DNA of 40,640 nt from Chloroflexota bacterium (GTDB lineage: Bacteria; Chloroflexota; Anaerolineae; Anaerolineales; UBA4823). The notes beneath the pieces were generated by a model. That model saw only the letters and a program-made list of their open reading frames with translations. It was not told where the DNA came from and did no database searches. Of this stretch, positions 23,524-31,525 are shown piece by piece; within the stretch, counting starts at the first letter, position 1; every line of letters starts with the position of its first letter. The stretch is from NCBI GenBank assembly GCA_020349245.1, contig CP070764.1, positions 1,500,453-1,541,092 of the forward strand. The letters run 5' to 3'. The position numbers were made by a program, and so were the translations under genes.

Positions 23524-24429
23524 CTACTTCATCCTGCCAGTCTGCACTTTTTTTTCTCCGAGGGCTATCTTGTCAAACAAGGCAACGAGTTGCTTTGGTC
23601 TGATGGAGAGCGGTTCATTTATCCTTTTTGTTGCGAGTTCGGCATAGCTGGGGATTTTCTCGTAACCATAGTAATTCCTTTCAAGCGCTCGGGCAACTTT
23701 CAATGTTTGACCGGAACCAGAAAAGGGATCCAGGATAAGTTCACCCGGATAGGAATATAGGGTGATCAGGCGAAAAGGGATTTCTTCAGGAAACGGGGCG
23801 GGATGATCAATGGTGCTGGGAGGCACGGGGGCAATATGCCAGATATTGTTCGCAGTTTCCAGAGTGAACAAGGCATCAATCTCGTATTCTGCGTTAGCTT
23901 TATCCAGGTTTGAACGGTCCTGGTATATCTTTGGACCATCTTTTCGGAAGATGAGGATGTACTCACTCATGATATTTGGATAATAATATCCCGGGAATGG
24001 TTTTTGAATAGAGACACCGGCTCGCTTCACGCCTGCAGTGCACTTATGCCAGATGATATCCTGGTGGAATTCCCAATCCTTCGCAGTAAGTCGAGCACTC
24101 AGGTCGAACGGAACAGGGTAGTGTTTTCCATTGAGCAGAACTGTACCAATTACAATCGCACAAAATCCTCCTGGTTTTGTGACTCGGTACACTTCTTGAA
24201 AAATCCCGACCAGCCAGTCGAGATAGCCCTGGTAATCTGAAAAACCGCTTGAGTAAGATCGGGTCCGGTAAAAACGCTGGTTATCTTCGGCATGAATTTC
24301 ATAATCAATTGCGTTCCAATAAGGTGGAGAGGTGACGGTCAAGGCGATACAGCCGTCATCGATCTCACGCATATTTTCACAAGAATGGGGAAAGATTTGG
24401 TTTACCATATTCTTTGCTGGGGCTACCAT
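23524..24429 (-). CDS. Solitary DNA methyltransferase (beta-class, SPPY type)
   Basis: A 301-residue site-specific DNA methyltransferase. The catalytic motif IV is TSPPYWN (residues 33-37 for TSPPY) near the N-terminus and the SAM-binding motif I is DPFSGSG (234-240) near the C-terminus, the order of the beta class. SPPY is usual for N4-cytosine methylation, though N6-adenine cannot be excluded. Target recognition should lie in the central 100-200 region. No restriction endonuclease or specificity subunit lies nearby; neighbours are holB and pcrA. That points to an orphan, possibly regulatory, methyltransferase. The ATG has no Shine-Dalgarno sequence, but a TATAAT box ends 5 bases upstream, suggesting a leaderless mRNA. 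Confidence 0.9.
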   Translation of the reverse strand: MVAPAKNMVNQIFPHSCENMREIDDGCIALTVTSPPYWNAIDYEIHAEDNQRFYRTRSYSSGFSDYQGYLDWLVGIFQEVYRVTKPGGFCAIVIGTVLLNGKHYPVPFDLSARLTAKDWEFHQDIIWHKCTAGVKRAGVSIQKPFPGYYYPNIMSEYILIFRKDGPKIYQDRSNLDKANAEYEIDALFTLETANNIWHIAPVPPSTIDHPAPFPEEIPFRLITLYSYPGELILDPFSGSGQTLKVARALERNYYGYEKIPSYAELATKRINEPLSIRPKQLVALFDKIALGEKKVQTGRMK

Positions 24430-24434
24430 TGAGG

Positions 24435-24440
24435 ATTATA
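24435..24440 (-). promoter_or_regulatory. -10 box of the DNA methyltransferase gene, leaderless arrangement
   Basis: On the - strand a perfect TATAAT ends 5 bases before the ATG at 24429, so transcription would begin at or next to the start codon. A matching -35 hexamer is not obvious. Confidence 0.5.
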
Positions 24441-24500
24441 CATTACATTGTCGTTGATTCTCGTTTCAACACCCAAATCTTTCAGGTCGTTAGCTTTCTG

Positions 24501-24529
24501 TTGACACACTCAGAGGCAGACGTTACAAT
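24501..24529 (+). promoter_or_regulatory. Consensus promoter of pcrA, leaderless arrangement
   Basis: TTGACA (24501-24506), a 17-base spacer and TACAAT (24524-24529). Only 8 bases separate the -10 box from the ATG at 24538, and there is no Shine-Dalgarno sequence, so the transcript should start within about 3 bases of the start codon. Confidence 0.8.
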
Positions 24530-24537
24530 CCCCTCGT

Positions 24538-26703
24538 ATGGAATATCTCTCCAGATTGAACGGACAACAGAGGCAGGCGGTTACCACCGGATTGGGTCCA
24601 GTACTTGTTCTTGCCGGTCCTGGATCCGGGAAAACGCGGGTATTAACCCAGCGGATCGCCTACCTGATCGGAGAGATGGGGGTTCGCCCATTCCAAATTC
24701 TTGCCGTTACATTTACCAATAAAGCCGCGCGTGAGATGGAAAGCCGGGTGGTCGAATTAGTCGGGGATCGGGCATATGGTTTGACCCTGGGAACATTCCA
24801 TGCGACCTGTGCCCGAATCTTGCGGCGGGAAGCAGAACACCTCCCCTTCCAATCGAATTATGTCATTTTTGATACAGATGACCAGCTGAGTGTTGTAAAA
24901 CGGGCTTTATCTGATCTGAATATCGATAAAAAACGTTACCCCCCACAAAGTCTCCTGGGTTCAATTTCAAGAGCGAAGAATGAGCTACTCTTGCCCGATG
25001 AATTTGCTCCGGAGAATTACCGGGATGAAATTGTTAAGCGTGTATACACCCGATACCAAGAGATCTTATTAGCCAACAATGGCCTGGATTTTGATGATTT
25101 GCTGCTCTGGACCGCCCGCCTGTTAGAAGATGTCCCCGAGGTTCGGGAGAAATATGCTAGGCGTTATGTGCATGTCCTGGTGGATGAATTTCAAGATACA
25201 AATTTGGCCCAATATCGGCTTCTCACCCAGCTGGCTTCCAATTACCGGAATATTTTTGTGGTAGGCGATTCCGATCAATCAATATATGCCTGGCGGGGGG
25301 CGGATTACCGGAATGTACTGCGCTTTGAGCGGGATTTTACTGGATACCAAGAGATCCTATTGGAACAAAATTATCGATCGACCCAGGCAATTCTGGACGT
25401 TGCGATGGCGGTGATTGATCGAAATCCGAACCGAACCCATAAGAATCTCTCCACTTCGCGTGGGTTCGGCGAAAAAATCGTACTGCATGAGACTTATGAT
25501 GATCGCGAGGAAGCCAATTATGTAGTGGAGAAAATCGCCTCCCTGGTCGCAACAAACCAGGCAAATACAGGGGATTTTGCTGTTATGTATCGCACAAACG
25601 CCCAATCGCGTTTGTTGGAGGAAGCGTTCCTGCATGCGAATCTACCTTACAAGCTTGTTGGAGCACAACGGTTCTACGGCAGGAGAGAGATAAAGGACAT
25701 CATTGCCTACCTCCGCCTAGCCCACAATGTAAACGATGAGATCAGTTTAACCAGGATCATCAATGTGCCTGCCCGTGGCATCGGGTCAAAGAGCCTGATC
25801 ACTTTACGTGCAGCTGCTCAGAAAAATCAAATTTCCCCTGGAAATATGCTTGTCGCTCTTGGCAGCAAACAGGAACAATACCTTGAACACTTCCAGAGCA
25901 GGATGGGCAGCGTATTGTCAGATTTTGGTGAACTTCTCGCTGGATGGCGGAAGCTCCAAAATGAGCTCCCCCCCTTGGCGCTGATGGACAAGATAATTGA
26001 TGATACTGGTTATCGAAGCTATATTGATGACGGCACAGATGAAGGTCGGGACAGGTGGGAGAACGTAATGGAGCTCCGTCGTTTGGCTGACGAGTTCAAA
26101 GAAGCAGGCCTCGATGCTTTTCTTGAACGGGTAGCTTTGGTTTCTGATCAGGATACATTGGAAGGCAATGTCAATGTCCCCACTTTGTTAACCTTACACG
26201 CAGCCAAAGGCCTGGAGTTTCCCAATGTATTTATTGTTGGATTGAGTGATGGTGTGCTGCCCCACATCCGCTCATTTGACGAACCAGAGGGTATGCAAGA
26301 AGAACGCAGGTTATTCTATGTTGGAATCACGAGGGCGAAAGACCGCTTGTTCCTGGTACTGCCGCTTAACAGGAGTTCTTTCGGCTATTCAGAACCTGTG
26401 GATGAATCCCGCTTCTTGAGAGATATCCCCCAGGAATTGATCAAAGATAGTGGGCGTGCCAGATCAAGATCACACATCACTCGCTCAGGTGTCCTCCGTT
26501 GGGAAAAAGACAAAGTACCTACCACAGGGAAATCTGAACCCCTGTACCAGGCTGGGGCAACTGTGCTACACCCGGTCTGGGGTGAAGGTATGGTGCTCAA
26601 CAGCCGAATTCAAGATGATGATGAAATCGTGGATGTATTCTTTGCAGGTGAAGGCTTAAAAAGATTGGCTGCTTCATTAGCGAAATTGGAGTTAAAAAGC
26701 TGA
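24538..26703 (+). CDS. pcrA: ATP-dependent DNA helicase PcrA/UvrD
   Basis: A 721-residue SF1A 3'-5' helicase for nucleotide excision repair, removal of recombination intermediates and replication restart. Motifs in order: Q motif LNGQQRQAV, Walker A AGPGSGKT (26-33), TFTNKAAREM, Walker B DEFQDTN (near 216), VVGDSDQSIYAWRGA, the QNYRS motif, and LLTLHAAKGLEFPNVFIVG with LFYVGITRAKD. The C-terminal Tudor-like domain that contacts RNA polymerase in PcrA is present (VLHPVWGEGMVL). Length is normal. It diverges from the DNA methyltransferase gene and is read from a consensus promoter that appears leaderless. Confidence 0.96.
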   Translation: MEYLSRLNGQQRQAVTTGLGPVLVLAGPGSGKTRVLTQRIAYLIGEMGVRPFQILAVTFTNKAAREMESRVVELVGDRAYGLTLGTFHATCARILRREAEHLPFQSNYVIFDTDDQLSVVKRALSDLNIDKKRYPPQSLLGSISRAKNELLLPDEFAPENYRDEIVKRVYTRYQEILLANNGLDFDDLLLWTARLLEDVPEVREKYARRYVHVLVDEFQDTNLAQYRLLTQLASNYRNIFVVGDSDQSIYAWRGADYRNVLRFERDFTGYQEILLEQNYRSTQAILDVAMAVIDRNPNRTHKNLSTSRGFGEKIVLHETYDDREEANYVVEKIASLVATNQANTGDFAVMYRTNAQSRLLEEAFLHANLPYKLVGAQRFYGRREIKDIIAYLRLAHNVNDEISLTRIINVPARGIGSKSLITLRAAAQKNQISPGNMLVALGSKQEQYLEHFQSRMGSVLSDFGELLAGWRKLQNELPPLALMDKIIDDTGYRSYIDDGTDEGRDRWENVMELRRLADEFKEAGLDAFLERVALVSDQDTLEGNVNVPTLLTLHAAKGLEFPNVFIVGLSDGVLPHIRSFDEPEGMQEERRLFYVGITRAKDRLFLVLPLNRSSFGYSEPVDESRFLRDIPQELIKDSGRARSRSHITRSGVLRWEKDKVPTTGKSEPLYQAGATVLHPVWGEGMVLNSRIQDDDEIVDVFFAGEGLKRLAASLAKLELKS

Positions 26704-26760
26704 TTCATGGTAGCAGGAAGACTTTAAACAATTGCCCTTCACTTTGCGTTAAGCACAGCT

Positions 26761-26766
26761 TATAAT
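26761..26766 (+). promoter_or_regulatory. -10 box of tsaE, leaderless arrangement
   Basis: A perfect TATAAT ends exactly 6 bases before the tsaE ATG at 26773, the spacing expected if A of ATG is +1. The best -35 at 17 bases is the weak TTCACT. There is no Shine-Dalgarno sequence. Confidence 0.55.
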
Positions 26767-26772
26767 CCAAGC

Positions 26773-27270
26773 ATGCCAATACTCGATCAAAATTCTTTTG
26801 AGTTCATCAGTAGAGGGACTGAATATACCAGGCGAATAGGAATTCGCCTGGGTACGATACTCAGGGATGGAGATGTAATCTGCCTGGAAGGGGATCTGGG
26901 TTCTGGGAAAACGACTTTTGTTCAGGGCATGGCGATCGGTTGGGGTTCGCTTGATCAGGTGACAAGTCCCACGTTCATTCTGTTAAACCTATATCGTCGC
27001 TTAGATGGAGGGCAGTTTCACCATCTCGATGCCTATCGATTGAAAGATGCTAAAGATGCAGAGGCACTCGATCTGGAGAGGTACATTGAGACCGGTCCAC
27101 TGGCCGTGGAATGGGCTGAAAGGATCAAACCTGCGCTACCAGCAGATCATTTGTGGGTGACCCTGCGAATCGTCGACATGGATCAGCGCGACTTGGTTTT
27201 CACAGCTCATGGTTCTTATTACAAGAAATTGTTGGATAATTTCCGAATGCGAATATACGGGGGCCTTTAA
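26773..27270 (+). CDS. tsaE: tRNA t6A biosynthesis ATPase TsaE
   Basis: A 165-residue P-loop ATPase that works with TsaB and TsaD to add threonylcarbamoyl to A37 of ANN-decoding tRNAs. Walker A GSGKTT is at residues 43-48 (EGDLGSGKTTFVQG), followed by the family signatures SPTFILLNLY and HHLDAYRL, and AVEWAERI. Its stop overlaps the tsaB start by one base (TAATG), which indicates coupled translation. tsaD is not in the window. Confidence 0.95.
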   Translation: MPILDQNSFEFISRGTEYTRRIGIRLGTILRDGDVICLEGDLGSGKTTFVQGMAIGWGSLDQVTSPTFILLNLYRRLDGGQFHHLDAYRLKDAKDAEALDLERYIETGPLAVEWAERIKPALPADHLWVTLRIVDMDQRDLVFTAHGSYYKKLLDNFRMRIYGGL

Positions 27271-27938
27271 TGCTGATTGCGATTGATACCTCAACCCGCC
27301 AAATGGGGGTCGCGCTCTTTGATGGTGTGCAGATTCTCAGTGAGATGACTTGGCAGAGCCAACAATATCACACAGTCGAGTTGGCACCGACGGTTGCTGC
27401 ATTGATGGAGCGTGCTGAAATTTCTATGAGCGAATTGGATGTTGTCGCTGTTGCTTTAGGCCCAGGCTCATTTACTGGCTTGAGGATTGGGATATCATTG
27501 GCGAAAGGCATGGCTCTTGCGGGTAGGCTGGCAATTGTTGGCATCCCCACCCTGGATATCCTGGCAGCTGCGCAACCCATCGATAAGATTCCCATGGCAG
27601 CTGTACTGCAAGCTGGTCGCGGCAGATTAGCTGTCGGTTGGTATAAGAATTCTTCGGGAAAATGGAAATCAGATCATAAAGTCCAGGTTTTTACTCCTCA
27701 AGATCTTTCCGAACAGATCAAATCACCAACCTATGTGGTTGGTGAATTATCCGAGGAAGAAAGGCGATTGTTCAGGCGAAAACGGAAAAATGTTACCCTG
27801 GCCAGTCCAGCACAATCACTCAGGCGTCCATCGTTCCTCGCTGAGTTGGGCTGGCGCCGCTGGCAAAAGAGAACCGTTGATAACCCTGCGACTCTTGCCC
27901 CAAGTTACCTTCATTACGATCAAACTAGCTCTTCATGA
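27270..27938 (+). CDS. tsaB: tRNA t6A biosynthesis protein TsaB
   Basis: A 222-residue ASKHA-fold partner that dimerises with TsaD in the t6A synthase. It begins MLIAIDTSTRQMGVALF, matching the family strand-turn, and carries the hallmark VALGPGSFTGLRIGISLAKGM near residues 65-85. It overlaps tsaE by one base and rimI by four (ATGA), so the three genes form a tight operon. Confidence 0.95.
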   Translation: MLIAIDTSTRQMGVALFDGVQILSEMTWQSQQYHTVELAPTVAALMERAEISMSELDVVAVALGPGSFTGLRIGISLAKGMALAGRLAIVGIPTLDILAAAQPIDKIPMAAVLQAGRGRLAVGWYKNSSGKWKSDHKVQVFTPQDLSEQIKSPTYVVGELSEEERRLFRRKRKNVTLASPAQSLRRPSFLAELGWRRWQKRTVDNPATLAPSYLHYDQTSSS

Positions 27939-28483
27939 TAAGCAATCGTAAATTTAATTTCCGCCCGATGCGGGATGATGACCTTGATTCGGTCTTAATT
28001 ATTGACCACCTATCATTCAGTATCCCTTGGCCGAAGAGTGCTTATCTTCATGATCTGCAAAAGAATCAAAATGCGATACTTTGGGTGGCGGAGGACGTCT
28101 CTGAATCTCCAAACCGCAAAGTCATCGCCATGATCGACGTATGGATGATATTAAAGGATGCACATATTGCTACCCTTGCTGTCCATCCAGATTACCGGGG
28201 CCAGGGGATTGCTTCAAATTTATTGGAATTGTTACTGCTGGAAGTATATCGGAGAGGAGCAACCCGGGTGATGCTGGAAGTTAGAGAGAGCAATCTTAAA
28301 GCCCAATCAATTTATAGAGAGTTTGGATTTGAAGTGGTCCATCGGCGTCGGCGATATTATCGCGACAACCAGGAAGATGCACTCCTGATGAACCTGGAAG
28401 ACCTGGAATCTGAAATTAAGACAAACCAAAGGTATAAAACCCTGCTTGCTAATCAGAGGAGTAAGGCAATTTCGGGGAATTAG
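27935..28483 (+). CDS. rimI: GNAT N-acetyltransferase RimI-like (ribosomal protein S18 alanine acetyltransferase)
   Basis: A 182-residue acetyltransferase expected to acetylate a protein N-terminus (S18 in E. coli) with acetyl-CoA. The acetyl-CoA-binding motif A is LAVHPDYRGQGIASNLL, followed by LEVRESNLKAQSIYREFGFE, both diagnostic for RimI. The start ATG overlaps the tsaB stop. A C-terminal extension of about 30 residues beyond the domain is charged and unremarkable. Linkage with tsaB is common in bacteria. Confidence 0.93.
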   Translation: MISNRKFNFRPMRDDDLDSVLIIDHLSFSIPWPKSAYLHDLQKNQNAILWVAEDVSESPNRKVIAMIDVWMILKDAHIATLAVHPDYRGQGIASNLLELLLLEVYRRGATRVMLEVRESNLKAQSIYREFGFEVVHRRRRYYRDNQEDALLMNLEDLESEIKTNQRYKTLLANQRSKAISGN

Positions 28484-28514
28484 GCAATATTGCTGTTGTT
28501 TGGAGAGGTGACAC

Positions 28515-29144
28515 GTGAATTCTGAAGAAATCTTGAGTCAGGTAGCCACAGAAGTATCTTCGTGTGAATTGTGCGAGCTCCGCCATTCGCGAAAGAAAGC
28601 AGTCCCTGGAGAAGGACCAGGAAATTCCGAGATCATGTTCATCGGGGAAGGCCCTGGATTCCATGAAAATGAACAGGGACGTCCCTTTGTGGGAGCTGCA
28701 GGCAAATTCTTAGAGGAATTGCTGATAAAAATTGGTTTGAGTAGGGAAGAAGTATTTATAACCAATGTGGTTAAATGCCGTCCACCTGGAAACCGTGATC
28801 CCAAGCCCGAAGAAGTTGAAATTTGTACAAATACCTATCTCGATCGTCAAATTCAAGTCATTAATCCGAAAGTGATCGTGACCCTGGGTCGCTTTTCCAT
28901 GGGCTTATTCAGACCAAATGCCAAGATCAGCAATGTCCACGGACAGGCTATCCAGGTTCAGGGGCGATTGGTTGTACCGATGTACCATCCAGCCGCAGCA
29001 CTTCACCAAGGATCATTGAGACCTGTAATAGAAGGTGACTTCGTCAAGTTGACTGGAATGATCGCGGAGGGGAATTTAAGACAAATGGAGCAAGACGAAG
29101 AGCCTGAATCTGCGGATGAGCCAAAGCAGTTAAGTCTATTCTGA
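28515..29144 (+). CDS. Family 4 uracil-DNA glycosylase (iron-sulfur type)
   Basis: A 209-residue glycosylase that removes uracil from DNA to start base-excision repair. The [4Fe-4S] ligands are visible as Cys17, Cys20, Cys88 and Cys104. The active-site loops are GEGPGFHENEQGRPFVG (44-60) and MYHPAAALHQ with the conserved His. Family 4 enzymes are typical of thermophiles and many Chloroflexota. The start is GTG, well served by the upstream GGAGAGGTG. It follows rimI by about 30 bases and precedes the polysaccharide cluster. Confidence 0.94.
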   Translation: MNSEEILSQVATEVSSCELCELRHSRKKAVPGEGPGNSEIMFIGEGPGFHENEQGRPFVGAAGKFLEELLIKIGLSREEVFITNVVKCRPPGNRDPKPEEVEICTNTYLDRQIQVINPKVIVTLGRFSMGLFRPNAKISNVHGQAIQVQGRLVVPMYHPAAALHQGSLRPVIEGDFVKLTGMIAEGNLRQMEQDEEPESADEPKQLSLF

Positions 29145-29151
29145 GGTATTG

Positions 29152-30471
29152 ATGAATACAATTCAAGATTCTCTGCAAGAGAAAATTCTAGATCGTTCTG
29201 CAAAAATTGTCATCCTCGGTCTTGGGTATGTTGGATTACCTCTAGCAACCATTTTTGCAGAGGCTGGTTTTCATGTTGTTGGAGTTGAACCGGATCAGAA
29301 AAAGGTGGAAACCCTGAGAAGGGGTGAAAGCTATGTCCAGGATGTGCCCAGTGAAAAGTTATCCCGGTTGATCCAAGCGGGAAAATTGAAGGCGACCAGC
29401 GATTTTTCCGTTCTAAAAGATGCTGATGCGGTAAGTATCTGCGTTCCTACACCTTTGAGAAAGACGGGCGATCCCGATCTCTCTTATATCCTGGTTGCAA
29501 CAGATGAATTAGCAAAATTCATGCACCCAGGAGTTGTTGTTGTCCTGGAATCGACCACGTATCCGGGAACTACACGCGAAATTCTGCTGCCGAAATTAAC
29601 AGAGAACACTGGTTTACAAGTCGGGAAGGATTTTTTCCTCGCATTTTCGCCCGAGAGGGTTGATCCAGGCCGTGAAGATTGGACAACTTATAATACGCCG
29701 AAAGTGATCGGTGGCATCACTGCAGCCTGCTCGGATGTCGCAGCTTTATGGTACCAACAGGCACTTGAAACCGTTGTCCCGGTTTCCTCTGCTGAGAGTG
29801 CAGAGATGGCAAAATTGTTGGAAAATACTTTCCGCATGATAAATATCGGCCTAGTGAACGAAATGGCGATCATGTGCGATCGCTTGGGCCTGGATGTATG
29901 GGAGATAATCGATGCTGCTGCAACAAAACCATTCGGGTACATGAAGTTTACGCCAGGACCCGGTTTGGGAGGGCATTGTATACCCATCGATCCACTTTAT
30001 CTTTCCTGGAAGCTGAGGGCATTGAACTACACCGCCCGTTTTATCGACCTAGCCTCAGAGATTAATACCGGTATGCCGCGTTATGTTGTCAGCAAAGTGC
30101 AGGATGCTCTTAACGAAAAAGCGCAGCCGCTGAAAGGAAGTCGAGTTCTCATTATCGGTGCAGCTTATAAACCTGATGTAGACGATATCCGCGAATCTCC
30201 CTCCCTGGACATCATCGGTTTACTGAGGCAAAAAGGCGCTGAGGTTGATTACCATGATCCATACATCCCCGAGATCATCCACGATGATTGGTCGATGAAA
30301 AGCGTTCCGGAAATCATGGAAAAAGTGCATGCAGCAGATTGTGTGGTGATCGTCACGAATCATTCAGCCTATGATTACGATAGAATTTTAGAGGAAGCGT
30401 CTCTGATTGTTGATACTCGCAATGCACTCGGATATGCAGGGCGTGAGAATTCCAAAGTTGTTCGCTTATGA
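29152..30471 (+). CDS. UDP-N-acetylglucosamine 6-dehydrogenase-type nucleotide-sugar dehydrogenase
   Basis: A 439-residue cytoplasmic NAD-dependent enzyme that oxidises C6 of a UDP-hexose twice to give a UDP-uronate. The Rossmann start is VILGLGYVGLPLATIFAEAG. The active-site loop GPGLGGHCIPIDP holds the catalytic Cys276 and, in its exact wording, resembles WbpA/WecC-type UDP-GlcNAc/ManNAc dehydrogenases more than UDP-glucose dehydrogenases; this is the basis for the substrate guess. The C-terminal domain has GAAYKPDVDDIRESPS. AGG lies just before ATG 29152. It opens the right-hand polysaccharide gene cluster and should feed a UDP-N-acetylhexuronate to the next enzyme. Confidence 0.88.
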   Translation: MNTIQDSLQEKILDRSAKIVILGLGYVGLPLATIFAEAGFHVVGVEPDQKKVETLRRGESYVQDVPSEKLSRLIQAGKLKATSDFSVLKDADAVSICVPTPLRKTGDPDLSYILVATDELAKFMHPGVVVVLESTTYPGTTREILLPKLTENTGLQVGKDFFLAFSPERVDPGREDWTTYNTPKVIGGITAACSDVAALWYQQALETVVPVSSAESAEMAKLLENTFRMINIGLVNEMAIMCDRLGLDVWEIIDAAATKPFGYMKFTPGPGLGGHCIPIDPLYLSWKLRALNYTARFIDLASEINTGMPRYVVSKVQDALNEKAQPLKGSRVLIIGAAYKPDVDDIRESPSLDIIGLLRQKGAEVDYHDPYIPEIIHDDWSMKSVPEIMEKVHAADCVVIVTNHSAYDYDRILEEASLIVDTRNALGYAGRENSKVVRL

Positions 30472-30508
30472 GCAGTGAGATTAATTGTTGCTGCGGAGTG
30501 ATTTCAGC

Positions 30509-31504
30509 ATGGCCAATTACTTATTAACCGGCGTTGCAGGATTTATCGCGGCTCGTGTTGCTGAATTGTTATTAGCCGAGGGTCATACAGTCGTTGGCGT
30601 GGATGATTTGAATGACGCCTATGATATCCGCATGAAAGAATACCGCTTGGAACGATTAATCACACAACCAGGTTTTTTCTTCAAGAAACTGGATATCTCA
30701 GACAAGGAAGAAGTAGAGCGCTTTATTCAAGCTAGGCTTATCAAGGATGGTGAGCCAATATATGATGCGGTAATTAATTTAGCCGCTCGGGCGGGTATCC
30801 GCCAATCGGTCAAAGATCCGTGGGTTTACTTGAATACAAATATCATCGGGACACTCAATTTATTAGAAATATGCCGCCAGTATAAGATCGGAAAATTTAT
30901 TCTTGCTTCGACCTCCAGCCTTTATGGAGCAAATGCACCTCAGCCCACTCCAGAGGAAGCAAACAGTGACCTGCCCCTTCAGCCTTACGCTGCCAGCAAG
31001 AAAGGAGCTGAAGCGCTGGCGCATTCATACCACTATCTATACAATATCGATGTCACGATCTTCCGTTATTTCACCGTTTACGGGCCGGCCGGGCGTCCAG
31101 ACATGGTTATGTTCCGATTCGTGCAGTGGGTATTCGAAGGAAAGAAATTAAAGGTCAATGGAGATGGCGAACAATCCCGGGGTTTTACCTACGTTGATGA
31201 TATTGCCCGGGGGACAATTCTGGGTCTAAGGCCGATGGGCTACCAGCTGATCAATCTTGGAGGACATGAAAGGATCAAGATTAACCAATTGATCAGAATT
31301 CTCGAGGACAAAATTGGCAGGAAAGCAGAAGTTGAACACTTGCCAGCTCACCCGGCTGACATGAGAAGTAACTGGGCAAATATCGAGAAAGCTGAACAGC
31401 TATTGAGCTGGCATCCAGAAGTATCTCTGGATGAAGGCATAACCCGGCTAATCTCCTGGTATAAGGCCGAACGGGACTGGGCCAGTCTGATAAGGACTGG
31501 TTGA
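30509..31504 (+). CDS. NAD-dependent nucleotide-sugar epimerase (UDP-uronate 4-epimerase-like SDR)
   Basis: An extended short-chain dehydrogenase of about 331 residues. The start at ATG 30509 is supported by GGAG at 30495-30498. The NAD loop GVAGFIAARV has Ala where the third Gly of GxxGxxG usually sits. Catalytic residues are visible: the Ser/Thr pair in ASTSSLYG, and Tyr160 and Lys164 in YAASKKGAE. DDLNDAYDIRMKEYRL is characteristic of UDP-glucuronate/galacturonate 4-epimerases and WbpP-like enzymes. Placed just after a UDP-GlcNAc-type dehydrogenase, it probably epimerises C4 of that product. Exact substrate is open. Confidence 0.85.
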   Translation: MANYLLTGVAGFIAARVAELLLAEGHTVVGVDDLNDAYDIRMKEYRLERLITQPGFFFKKLDISDKEEVERFIQARLIKDGEPIYDAVINLAARAGIRQSVKDPWVYLNTNIIGTLNLLEICRQYKIGKFILASTSSLYGANAPQPTPEEANSDLPLQPYAASKKGAEALAHSYHYLYNIDVTIFRYFTVYGPAGRPDMVMFRFVQWVFEGKKLKVNGDGEQSRGFTYVDDIARGTILGLRPMGYQLINLGGHERIKINQLIRILEDKIGRKAEVEHLPAHPADMRSNWANIEKAEQLLSWHPEVSLDEGITRLISWYKAERDWASLIRTG

Positions 31505-31525
31505 TCAGGATATCTATTCCGGTTT

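Noticed and set aside
30509..31504. Loss of the third Gly in the GxxGxxG loop of the epimerase, considered as a sign of inactivation.
   Set aside because: Ala at this site is tolerated in many extended SDRs and Tyr/Lys are intact, so it is only noted in the annotation.
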